A DNA stretch of 18,180 nucleotides, from the NCBI GenBank assembly GCA_002699335.1, contig PACG01000211.1, positions 4,926-23,105 of the forward strand, read 5' to 3'. The notes under the pieces are model-generated. The model was not told where the DNA came from, searched no databases, and was given only the letters and a program-made list of their open reading frames with translations. Positions within the stretch are counted from its first letter, which is position 1; the number at the start of each line of letters is the position of its first letter. Source of the DNA: Candidatus Poribacteria bacterium. Lineage in GTDB: Bacteria > Poribacteria > WGA-4E > UBA9662. Positions 1-7,074 of this stretch are shown here, piece by piece. The position numbers and the translations under genes are program-made.

Positions 1-878
1 AGGGTCATGTTCTTGAGTACCGCGCGACGGCAGGGCTGCAGACCATCGTCACAGGGGAAATACATCTTCAGCCTTCGCCCGTGGGGAGGTGGAAATCGCA
101 TCGAAATTGGATCGGTGCCATAGTATCCCTGCCAGACGTAGGATCCATCCCTCCTGCATAACTCGATGGATGGATCGATGCAGTCCGGATTGCCTGTGGA
201 CTCGAAAACCACGTCTGCTCCGTCCGGAGTAATCTTCAACACTTCATCTTTTACATCGCTTGATGATGCATCTATGAGATAGTCAGCTCCCAGATCGCCA
301 GCGATTTTCAGCCGTGCACTCAACTTATCCACTGCGGCGACAACACAGCCGCGATGGACCAGCGCCGCAATTACTCCCAGACCGATCAGACCACACCCAT
401 ATACCACAACAGTTTCGCCCATGCGTGGATTGGCCATATCTACACCATAGAGGCCCACAGCCGGCATGACATAGAGGCTGGCTGTTTCCATGTCTGCCCC
501 CTCGATCAGATGATATGCACCATGAGTGGTATTCGGCTTAAGTACCGCCCGCGAGGCATGAACGCCAAACGTTGAAGTGACTGCTCGGCCGGCAGGCAAT
601 GTGATAGATTCGCCGCAGCGAAAATATACTTCATCGCCCTCTCTGAAATTTATGATTTCAGCTCCAACGGCTTCCACTGTGCCCGTGCCCTGGTATCCTG
701 TACACATGGGATGTGGAATACCCGCTATTTTTCCAGTGATATATGCAAACTCCGTTCCTATACTCACTCCTGAATAGTGAGTTTTTATGCGAATTTGGTC
801 AGGGGCCGGATCCGGAATTTCCACGTCTTCGAGTGAGAAATGCTGATCTTCCCAAGCTATGAGTGCGCATGATTTCAT
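1..878 (-). CDS. Zinc-less medium-chain dehydrogenase/reductase (partial at left edge)
   Basis: The reading frame is open from an ATG at 876-878 to the window edge, giving 292 residues of a family that usually has about 330-350, so the C-terminus lies outside. GGAG (886-889) sits at SD distance. An N-terminal GroES-like domain (about 1-140) is followed by a Rossmann domain with G161-C-G163-L-I-G166 and an acidic residue (D184) at the end of the second strand, which favours NAD(H). The classical zinc-ADH ligands are absent: the usual GHE motif reads G-Y-Q (61-63), the usual Cys region reads S-G-V-S-I-G-T-E (36-43), and there is no four-cysteine structural-zinc loop. This resembles the MDR subgroup with SGxSxGTE sequences rather than true zinc alcohol dehydrogenases. 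A sugar, polyol or other alcohol substrate is likely but cannot be read from the sequence. It appears to be the first gene of its transcript. Confidence 0.9.
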   Translation of the reverse strand, partial: MKSCALIAWEDQHFSLEDVEIPDPAPDQIRIKTHYSGVSIGTEFAYITGKIAGIPHPMCTGYQGTGTVEAVGAEIINFREGDEVYFRCGESITLPAGRAVTSTFGVHASRAVLKPNTTHGAYHLIEGADMETASLYVMPAVGLYGVDMANPRMGETVVVYGCGLIGLGVIAALVHRGCVVAAVDKLSARLKIAGDLGADYLIDASSSDVKDEVLKITPDGADVVFESTGNPDCIDPSIELCRRDGSYVWQGYYGTDPISMRFPPPHGRRLKMYFPCDDGLQPCRRAVLKNMT

Positions 879-1195
879 TTTTGTCTCCTATAAAAAGTCC
901 ACCGTTAGTCTTCAGGCTTCCGGTCTTAGTGCCTGATCGGATCAGGCGATTCCCTAATGGGATAACTTATAGTTCAGATGAAGAGAAAGTTTCGTTTATT
1001 TTTGTCTTACAATAAAAGTTTTAAGCCCGTGATTTAGATCAAGATGACCGATATTTAATAAACCCATACCAAATAAATACCGTAAATATTGAAGGGAAAT
1101 GACCCACAGACATTTAAAGAATAACTCATTTCTCTGCCTTTAACTTTACCCAGACTATAGCGGGTTTACCAAATGGGGAAACGGCGAGAAAATTA
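879..1195. other. Intergenic, AT-rich, no gene seen
   Basis: Apart from the palindrome at 931-947 this is AT-rich leader sequence for the minus-strand MDR gene. Translation in all frames gives only short stop-interrupted pieces with no family resemblance. A TATAAG hexamer lies on the minus strand upstream of the palindrome, but it has no convincing -35 partner. Confidence 0.5.
931..947. promoter_or_regulatory. 17-bp perfect palindrome in the leader of the MDR gene
   Basis: GCCTGATC, one central base, then GATCAGGC: two 8-bp arms, exactly complementary. It lies 53-69 bp upstream of the MDR dehydrogenase start. Position and symmetry suit a repressor operator or a leader hairpin. No run of T follows on either strand, so an intrinsic terminator is less likely. 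The regulator is unknown. Confidence 0.45.
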
Positions 1196-1642
1196 TCAAG
1201 GCTCTTTTAAATTATTTTTTGAACTTCCTGTCACTTGAAGTTGCGTTCCCAAACAGATATTTCGCCCATCATCCCCAACAAATGGTCGGCTGTCATTAAC
1301 ATTCATTCCAACACGTGCATCTCCCCTCCGGTCTCTATAAACTAGAAGAGATGCCGCACAATAGTGGTAAGGCGGGAGTTCCGTACGTTTGCACGAGCGA
1401 TCACACGCATAGACAATTTTGCTAGAAAACAAGGGTAGCAACCAACTGGACGACACGATTCTTGACGGTACGTCCATGGTTTTCGAGACTGCTGTCGTGA
1501 TCACATAGGTCACACCGCTTGCCAAGCAGTCCCCAAAACAGATCGCCAGGTATTGGGCCGCGTGATCTACACTCCTTGCAACTCCACAGAGCCACACACC
1601 ATGCAGCTGAGAATTACGCCGCGGAAGGTAGAACTTCGACAA
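1196..1642 (-). pseudogene. Possible decayed Asp-box/sialidase-like gene
   Basis: A 148-codon minus-strand frame ends at 1196. As a whole it does not look like a normal protein, being rich in Cys and Ser with no hydrophobic-core pattern. Pieces do resemble an Asp-box (BNR) protein: L-L-V-Y-R-D-R-R-G-D-A-R-V-G near 1300-1340, then a broken D-D-G-R segment and G-T-Q-L-Q-V. In a neighbouring frame near 1470-1500 an N-H-G-R-T-V stretch looks like a second damaged Asp-box. That pattern suggests a gene broken by indels, lying just downstream of the membrane-protein gene. The alternative is a chance open frame. No SD or intact start was found. Confidence 0.3.
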
Positions 1643-1667
1643 AGGTTTCCAGAGTACAAGACTCCTA

Positions 1668-3209
1668 TCAAGAGTCTTGCGCTAACATGGCAGCCGTGCT
1701 TTCCTCGATCTCAAGTGGAGAATCTCGTCGGCCCAGTACAAGCGCACCAAAGATCAACAACTCTGTACAACGTAGAAATATCCAGTTGTTGGTGTGCCGT
1801 CCAACCACAGGTAGTGTCGCCCACGGGAAACCGAAAAAGACGAAGTTGAGAGAGTAATAAACGAGAGCACTAAGAATTAACCCTTGGCGCGCAAAGATTC
1901 GTCCACTTAGACCACGACGTCCAAGTTTTTCAAAATAAAATGCGGCTAGCGTCATTAGCCCTAGTGGTAGGACAAAGAAGGTAAAAGAGTCAGTGTAAAG
2001 ATGTATCTTGTCGGTGATTTTAAGGGTGATTCCGGCGATCGGAAGCGCTATCAGAGGCAACGATAACATGTAAGGCCAATAGCGCCCTCCCAAAACGCAG
2101 ACGACAGGAAGCAGGCCCATGGCGAGTGGAAAGTTAGCGACCGTATCTATGCCCTTGTACCTTTTAACACCCCATAGATACACTAGAAAGGCATATACAA
2201 CAATCAGTATCCACTCGGCCTTCAGAGGGATTTCAACCGACGAATCCCGGTCGCCCCGGGCAACCAGTTTTCGGTTAAACCAGAGTCCGAGCCCGAGTCC
2301 AAAGCCCAGGACGGAACCGAAAGTCGTCTCCATCATGTTCCACCAGTTCCAGCCCATCAGGCTGAAGAACTTCTCGGGAAAAATGCCGGGCAACGACCCG
2401 TGTAATGATAGATCGAATCTGGTGAGCCAGCCTGGAGTCCAGGAATGCTTGGCCTGAAGACCTTGTCCGAGGGTGAAACCGAGACCACCTGCCAGCACAC
2501 CCACAAAGGCCATGTTGCGAGCCAACTCATCTTTCTTGATATATCCCACGTAAGCTACCAGAGCCGCCAAAGCAGCGAGAAGACCAGCCCAGCACTCACG
2601 ACGCGGTTTCATGTCGAGTTTATCCGGCTCCCATTTCCAATGGTCCGAGAAGTAGATCCATGGCAAGACTCGATCCGGCGAATCGACCTCCGGAACATAG
2701 GGACGATTGAGTAGTTGAATTCCAATGAACGCGAACACAACTAGGGCAGCGTAAAGTCCAAGTATTTCCTTCCACTGGTATTTCTTACCTCCCAAGCCGA
2801 TACCAAGAAAAGCTCCACCAAAGCCGACCCAAAGCCCCCCCTTGATGAAAAGCCCGATCATACCCCAACGATAGGCATCGTGGTTTCCCACCAAGGGAGT
2901 GTCGTGAGTTAGCCCAACGGTCTGACCGTAGGTCATCGTACCACCGAATGAGAAGGCGAGGGCAGTCAGAGATACGGCTCTGGCTGCGTGGAGTGAAGTC
3001 GATTGCCGGCAAAAAAGAAAGACGAGAGTGAAGGCCACCAAGACGCCAGGTACCATCGCTCCCCACTCGTGTCCATACTGTCCTCTTATGCCCCAGCCCA
3101 TGCCGCCGGCCGCCGCTCCCATCAGTGGCGCAGCGAACAACAACACGAAGGACGAGGCCGTACTTTCCTCGACTTCGGTGTCGTGAGACTCCAGGTTTAG
3201 GTCTCCCAT
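1668..3209 (-). CDS. Polytopic membrane protein of unknown function (513 aa)
   Basis: The 513-residue protein starts at an ATG (3207-3209) preceded by GAAGGA at SD spacing. About 13-14 hydrophobic segments are visible, near residues 20-40, 52-67, 78-95, 116-140, 149-167, 207-225, 232-252, 283-310, 330-348, 358-378, 382-400, 410-428, 446-470 and 478-492, so it is an integral inner-membrane protein. A distinctive Gly-rich stretch with polar residues, G-M-G-W-G-I-R-G-Q-Y-G-H-E-W-G (36-50), sits at the end of the first segment. A second aromatic-polar patch, W-N-W-W-N-M-M-E-T-T, is at 287-296. Such charged and aromatic residues in or beside the membrane suggest a substrate path or binding site. 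No standard transporter motif (ATP-binding, MFS, sodium-symporter) is recognised. It has no signal peptide; the N-terminal 20 residues are acidic and probably cytoplasmic. Function is unknown. Confidence 0.88.
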   Translation of the reverse strand: MGDLNLESHDTEVEESTASSFVLLFAAPLMGAAAGGMGWGIRGQYGHEWGAMVPGVLVAFTLVFLFCRQSTSLHAARAVSLTALAFSFGGTMTYGQTVGLTHDTPLVGNHDAYRWGMIGLFIKGGLWVGFGGAFLGIGLGGKKYQWKEILGLYAALVVFAFIGIQLLNRPYVPEVDSPDRVLPWIYFSDHWKWEPDKLDMKPRRECWAGLLAALAALVAYVGYIKKDELARNMAFVGVLAGGLGFTLGQGLQAKHSWTPGWLTRFDLSLHGSLPGIFPEKFFSLMGWNWWNMMETTFGSVLGFGLGLGLWFNRKLVARGDRDSSVEIPLKAEWILIVVYAFLVYLWGVKRYKGIDTVANFPLAMGLLPVVCVLGGRYWPYMLSLPLIALPIAGITLKITDKIHLYTDSFTFFVLPLGLMTLAAFYFEKLGRRGLSGRIFARQGLILSALVYYSLNFVFFGFPWATLPVVGRHTNNWIFLRCTELLIFGALVLGRRDSPLEIEESTAAMLAQDS

Positions 3210-3508
3210 CGTCGCGTTCCTTCTAATGACCCATTGCGTGTGGAGCCTGCTAAAAGGTTATCAGTACCATTTCGATCTATTTCCGTCACTCTGAACTCCT
3301 TTTGCTGTGGCTTTGTTTTGACAACCTGACCACAATATGGACAGGTTAATCGGGTCGCATTATCGGTTATTGGGTTCTTTTTCTGCCACCGTAGTTTATC
3401 GATGATGTCTCTACTTGCTAAATCAATCCTTTTGTTGGTTGGGTCCAGCATCAATTGCGATCTGTATTCAACACAATTCTCTGTATAACAAGGGTAGTTT
3501 AGCAACAT
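3197..3508 (-). CDS. Small putative zinc-binding protein (four cysteines), uncertain
   Basis: This 103-codon frame has cysteines at 7, 12, 56 and 59, as C-x4-C and C-P-Y-C-G-Q, a spacing compatible with one zinc-ribbon site. The middle is charged and plausibly helical, and the last 40 residues are polar and low in hydrophobics. It overlaps the membrane-protein start by 13 bp and contains that gene's SD, as in translationally coupled operons. Against it, no good SD is seen near its ATG (a GAGAGGGGG run lies too far upstream), and the C-terminal part reads like non-coding sequence. It may be a real small protein co-expressed with the membrane protein, a truncated gene, or chance. Confidence 0.38.
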   Translation of the reverse strand: MLLNYPCYTENCVEYRSQLMLDPTNKRIDLASRDIIDKLRWQKKNPITDNATRLTCPYCGQVVKTKPQQKEFRVTEIDRNGTDNLLAGSTRNGSLEGTRRWET

Positions 3509-3706
3509 GTTACACCAAATCTTTTCTCGGCCTAATTTTACCCCCTCTCTTCAAATTATTACTTTTACTACACCTACCCAGGCGTTCACATGCATTTGGA
3601 ACCAGCGTGATTATCGGCGGATAGGCCTCAACTGATTGGAATCGGTTAAACAATACTTGGATAACTTGGATTGGCGTCTATCACTATCTGGATTAACGGT
3701 GTGGCA

Positions 3707-4741
3707 TCATAAATCTTTCAGGTATTCCGCCATCTGTTTCGGCTGGCCATCATCTGTCGTTTCCATCGCCGCAATTACCATGATAAAACTCTTAATATTA
3801 TCTGATATCTGTGTATCAGAAGGTTCCCTTCCGTCAAGCCAATTAATAAATTCGTCAAAAAGGTAATCGTGAGCCGATCTCTCAATGCCTGGCGCTTCAT
3901 AGATCTCTGTTTCCTGCCCGACTCGGTGAATCTTAATTTGATTTCCACCTGCAATTTCGACAGTCCCCTCTTCAAACTCAAGACGGTAATGCTCGCTGTT
4001 CCAACAATTGGTAATACCTGCGGCCGAGCTATTGCCCTCATAACAAGCGTGAACACCGTTATCCATTTTCATCAGGTAATAACCACTGGAAAAGTGTTTG
4101 AAACTCGACCACTCCGGATTCCAGCCGAAACCTGTTAAGGTTTCACAGTCACCACCAGATAGAAAGCGCAACATATCAAAATGGTGTACGGAGCCTTCAA
4201 AGAGCAGGCTGAAATCCATGTCATGCCGCCAGGCTTTGCCCCAAGAACCGGGCCGACGATAATCACAAGCATAACGGCCGAAAACATGCTGAAGACGTCC
4301 TAACCTTCCCTCTTCCCTTATTCTGACCAACTCCTGCTTATTGCCCGCATAACGATAATTCTGGATGATGGTGCAGGGCAAATTTGTCTCTTGAGATGTA
4401 CGCACCATGGCGAGGGCAGCCTCGAGTGTATCGGCAATTGGTTTTTCACAAATGACCGGCATACCATTTTCCATAGCGGCTATGGCGGCAGGACTATGAA
4501 AAGGAGGTGGTGTAGCTACACCGCAAAAATCAGCCTGAACCGTTGCACAGGCTTGATTGAAATCAGTAAACAACTGATCTTTTTTCAGGCCCAGGGTTTC
4601 CGCTTGTTGATCCAAGACTCCTTGCTGGACATCCACTAATCCAATGATTTTCACTCGGTCGCTGAATTCATTAATCAACCGGTTGATCCAACCACCAGCC
4701 ATCCCACTACCACCAATCATCAAGCAAGTTTTGATTGCCAT
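3707..4741 (-). CDS. Gfo/Idh/MocA family NAD(P)-dependent oxidoreductase
   Basis: The 344-residue length is typical of the family. The N-terminal Rossmann fold carries G11-S-G13-M-A-G16 near the start and an acidic residue at the end of the second strand (L-V-D, 35-37), suggesting NAD. The family hallmark E-K-P is at 99-101, within V-I-C-E-K-P-I-A-D. The catalytic-domain signature G-S-V-H-H-F-D (183-189) supplies the usual His/Asp residues near the substrate. Enzymes of this family oxidise or reduce hydroxyl groups of sugars, inositols or related cyclic polyols in the cytoplasm; the substrate is not readable here. The ATG follows AGAGGA at normal SD spacing. It is transcribed alone and diverges from the Asp-box protein gene, so the two may share control in a carbohydrate-use locus. 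Confidence 0.93.
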   Translation of the reverse strand: MAIKTCLMIGGSGMAGGWINRLINEFSDRVKIIGLVDVQQGVLDQQAETLGLKKDQLFTDFNQACATVQADFCGVATPPPFHSPAAIAAMENGMPVICEKPIADTLEAALAMVRTSQETNLPCTIIQNYRYAGNKQELVRIREEGRLGRLQHVFGRYACDYRRPGSWGKAWRHDMDFSLLFEGSVHHFDMLRFLSGGDCETLTGFGWNPEWSSFKHFSSGYYLMKMDNGVHACYEGNSSAAGITNCWNSEHYRLEFEEGTVEIAGGNQIKIHRVGQETEIYEAPGIERSAHDYLFDEFINWLDGREPSDTQISDNIKSFIMVIAAMETTDDGQPKQMAEYLKDL

Positions 4742-4781
4742 AACTGTTCCTCTAAATAAGCGATTTAATTCTTTTGACGCA

Positions 4782-4809
4782 ATTATATACTAAGATGGAA
4801 AACAATCAA
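4782..4809 (-). promoter_or_regulatory. Sigma-70-like promoter of the Gfo/Idh/MocA gene
   Basis: On the minus strand TTGATT (4804-4809) and a perfect TATAAT (4782-4787) are separated by 16 bp. The expected transcription start, near 4775, leaves a leader of roughly 30 bases before the ATG at 4741. This is the best housekeeping-type promoter in the window. Confidence 0.55.
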
Positions 4810-5275
4810 AGTTTCCACTTAGAATCTGTTGAAAATAAATTACAGCCGTTTGAGCCACAGTTGAATCCTAGTAAGAAAAATCCTTTTGGGCAATATCGAC
4901 ACCCTTTGGCCTTCCTAATCCAAATTTCAGCCTCGATACCCTCTAGAGCAAACAAAAGTTAGTTCTATGATCCAGCCGGTAGTGTCCCCGTTTTGTTGTC
5001 CTTCTATACTGCTCGTTCAAACTCAAATCGGTGAACGAATAAACTACCTGAATTCTAGTTGTAAGTGCAACGTTTGTTGCCCTTGCACAGAAATGAAAGT
5101 TCTTGCGATCTACTTCGCAGTTGTGATACGGTGGAGTGGGATCGAGTTGTTGTCAGGAAAAGGTTAACGGCCCCCCCAAAGCGAAGAAATAACAATAACG
5201 TGATGTTGTCTGACCTTCGGTTGGCAACCTGGCACTAGTTGAGTGGTAGTGATTTTATATAAAGGAAGGAATTAA
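4810..5275. other. Divergent intergenic region, no gene seen
   Basis: This stretch separates the minus-strand oxidoreductase from the plus-strand Asp-box gene. Open frames on both strands lack family resemblance, SD sites or sensible composition. A run of seven C (5171-5177) is present. An AT-rich TATATAAAGGAAGGAA block just before the next gene holds its SD. No clear -35/-10 pair was found for the plus-strand gene. Confidence 0.5.
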
Positions 5276-6475
5276 ATGAAATCTGGAATAATGAGCCAAC
5301 ATATTTTTTCAACAGACCACTTTTGGTATCACCCGCAGCCGGAAGGCCCCTACATTGATTCACAACGTAATAATAAAGCATTCGGTTTTATGGACAGGAC
5401 TATTCTCCTGTCTGAAGACAACGGCCGCACCTGGCCGTACAGTACTGCGTTTCCCGATGCTAGCAACATAACCTTCAGTTGCATTCTGAAGAATGGGAAC
5501 ATCCTTTTCGGCGTTGGCTCGAAGCTATACCTTAGCACGGATAACCTGAAGACATACAGGCAGATTACAGTAAAAGGCGTTGACGATTCTAACTACATCC
5601 CGCATACACCACAGAACGCAGACCGGCCAGGATGGTACTTCCATACTCTTGCCGGCACAAACTCGTGGGATGTAAACGGCACAGAGATGCTTGTGTGGGG
5701 AAATTACTGTAACGTCCTTGGCGGTGCGGCCCCGGTGAACATTTACTACTCAGTAGACGACGGGCATACCGTAAAGATTGCGTATGCCTTCGGACAGAAT
5801 CCCTATAATCGGGATGATGGTTCTCCCGGTGGAGGTCTGACAGGCACGCGACTCGGTAATCCTGATAATCCGGTCATTTGTCGTCACATTCATACCGTGG
5901 CGTATAATCCTGCCGAAGATGCGTTTTATGCATGCACAGGCGACCATGACAAAGCAAAGGGCTACGAATGTCACTGGCTGAAGGGGCACTATGATACGGT
6001 GAAGGATGAGTGGCATTGGACGGTTCTCGTGTCGGACAGTCTGAACTCACGGTATAAATCCGGCGGTATCAACTTTGTTGAGGGGCAACTCTATTGGATC
6101 AGTGACGCCAACGGCCCCGAGCCCCATGACCGGGGAGTTTTCCGGTGTTCCCCTACCGATATAGCCAAACCCGAGGCTCACACATTACTGTTCAACCCTA
6201 GGGTCGAATCCGGTAACATGATTATTCAAGACAAAGTGATTCTTGCGTCTCATTGCGCGCCCGCATCACCTTTAGATACGGGGTTTATCATTTCCCTGGA
6301 TTTAGGTCAAACGTGGGAGCAATACGACCTGAAAGAGTTTGGCAAGCGGTCACCTACGCGTTTCCATGAGAAGAATAGCGACGGTTGGTTCCGGGTAGAT
6401 CTGAGATCGGGATGGGTCACGTATGCTGAAACGTTGTTCATAAAGCCGAAGGAAGTGGGCTCTTCAGAAAAGTAG
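5276..6475 (+). CDS. Asp-box (BNR repeat) beta-propeller protein, sialidase-like fold
   Basis: The 399-residue protein has four Asp-boxes (S-x-D-x-G-x-T-W type): S46-E-D-N-G-R-T-W, S87-T-D-N-L-K-T-Y, S159-V-D-D-G-H-T-V and S340-L-D-L-G-Q-T-W. The second and third are degenerate. Their spacing suits a six-bladed propeller, as in sialidases and related glycan-active or glycan-binding proteins. The N-terminal R-I-P motif of true sialidases is not seen, so neuraminidase activity should not be assumed. Start: GGAAGG lies about 6 bp before the first ATG, which favours it over Met6. No signal peptide is present, so the protein appears cytoplasmic or leaves by an unknown route. It lies divergent to the Gfo/Idh/MocA gene and 600 bp before a sulfatase, a neighbourhood that fits carbohydrate processing. 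Confidence 0.85.
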   Translation: MKSGIMSQHIFSTDHFWYHPQPEGPYIDSQRNNKAFGFMDRTILLSEDNGRTWPYSTAFPDASNITFSCILKNGNILFGVGSKLYLSTDNLKTYRQITVKGVDDSNYIPHTPQNADRPGWYFHTLAGTNSWDVNGTEMLVWGNYCNVLGGAAPVNIYYSVDDGHTVKIAYAFGQNPYNRDDGSPGGGLTGTRLGNPDNPVICRHIHTVAYNPAEDAFYACTGDHDKAKGYECHWLKGHYDTVKDEWHWTVLVSDSLNSRYKSGGINFVEGQLYWISDANGPEPHDRGVFRCSPTDIAKPEAHTLLFNPRVESGNMIIQDKVILASHCAPASPLDTGFIISLDLGQTWEQYDLKEFGKRSPTRFHEKNSDGWFRVDLRSGWVTYAETLFIKPKEVGSSEK

Positions 6476-6888
6476 CTGCACTATCAAACGAATGATGAAA
6501 TTCAAGTTGTAAAAAAATAATTCTTTGCGTCGAATTTACGTTACTTATGAGCGGATTGATAGAGAGAGCAGAAAGGCTGGATTGCTTAGGAGTTCCAGTG
6601 GGAAAGAATGTTGAGGGCTAGTGATTCCCGGCAGTTAAGATATTCTGGATCAAGCTGGTCTTTTCGACACTGCTGGTATGTAGAACGCATAGCCGATGCA
6701 GACAAAGTAGTCATCAAGCGTAGGCCAATAACCGGCCGCCCGTTGGTCGTAAAACCAATTGCGTGAGATCTGCTTCGCTCCCACGGTGTGGGATTGGTGC
6801 CACGCCCATGATATTTTGCAGGGGCGACGTAGCATTTTAGTCATCCCGACCTGTCCTTCGGACTTCCTCCCTCTCTTAGTAAGGAGGT

Positions 6889-6907
6889 GAATGTACACTG
6901 TACATTC
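6889..6907. promoter_or_regulatory. 19-bp perfect palindrome GAATGTACA-C-TGTACATTC
   Basis: Two 9-bp arms around one base, exactly complementary. It lies about 170 bp before the sulfatase start. The form suits a dimeric regulator site, but the distance and the surrounding repeat-like DNA make a repeat remnant equally likely. Confidence 0.4.
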
Positions 6908-7023
6908 GTGGTGGCGATTCCGGACGCCGGTAGGGGGGCTTAAGTGGATCATTAAAACGGATAATGATTCACAGCGGATTATGCAGATGATGCAAATAAT
7001 GGCAATTCCCCCTCATTAATCCT

Positions 7024-7029
7024 TATAAT
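7024..7029 (+). promoter_or_regulatory. Candidate -10 box for the sulfatase gene
   Basis: A perfect TATAAT lies 46 bp before the sulfatase ATG. The best -35 candidate, TGGCAA at 7000-7005 with an 18-bp spacer, matches the consensus at only three positions, so this is a weak promoter call. Confidence 0.3.
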
Positions 7030-7074
7030 CTATTGTGAATACCCACTATATTCCATAATAAAACGGAGTTTTTA

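Larger units (their letters stand above)
6476..7074. repeat. Intergenic spacer with clustered inverted repeats
   Basis: No gene was recognised; the 100-codon minus-strand frame at 6650-6952 has no family resemblance. The spacer holds several inverted repeats: TTGGT/ACCAA (6743-6758), TCCCAC-GGT-GTGGGA (6779-6793), CCTCC/GGAGG around a CTTAGTAAGG-like core (about 6866-6886) and a 19-bp palindrome (6889-6907). The core resembles the short CCTCC..TTAGTAA..GGAGG dispersed repeats known from many bacterial genomes. A low-complexity GGATAATG/GGATTATG tract follows (about 6959-6998). It looks like a decayed or repeat-derived intergenic element. A structured RNA is possible but unproven. Confidence 0.45.

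Noticed and set aside
1519..1857. Plus-strand frames of 112 and 98 codons
   Set aside because: They overlap the end of the membrane-protein gene on the opposite strand, have no SD and no sensible protein pattern.
4774..5167. Two plus-strand ORFs (62 and 66 codons) between the divergent genes
   Set aside because: No SD, no family resemblance; the first overlaps the predicted promoter of the oxidoreductase gene.
5171..5177. Run of seven C as a phase-variation tract
   Set aside because: It lies in non-coding DNA about 100 bp from the next start, with no evidence that it affects a promoter or a reading frame.
6650..6952. 100-codon minus-strand ORF in the repeat-rich spacer
   Set aside because: It spans the inverted repeats, has no SD and resembles no family.
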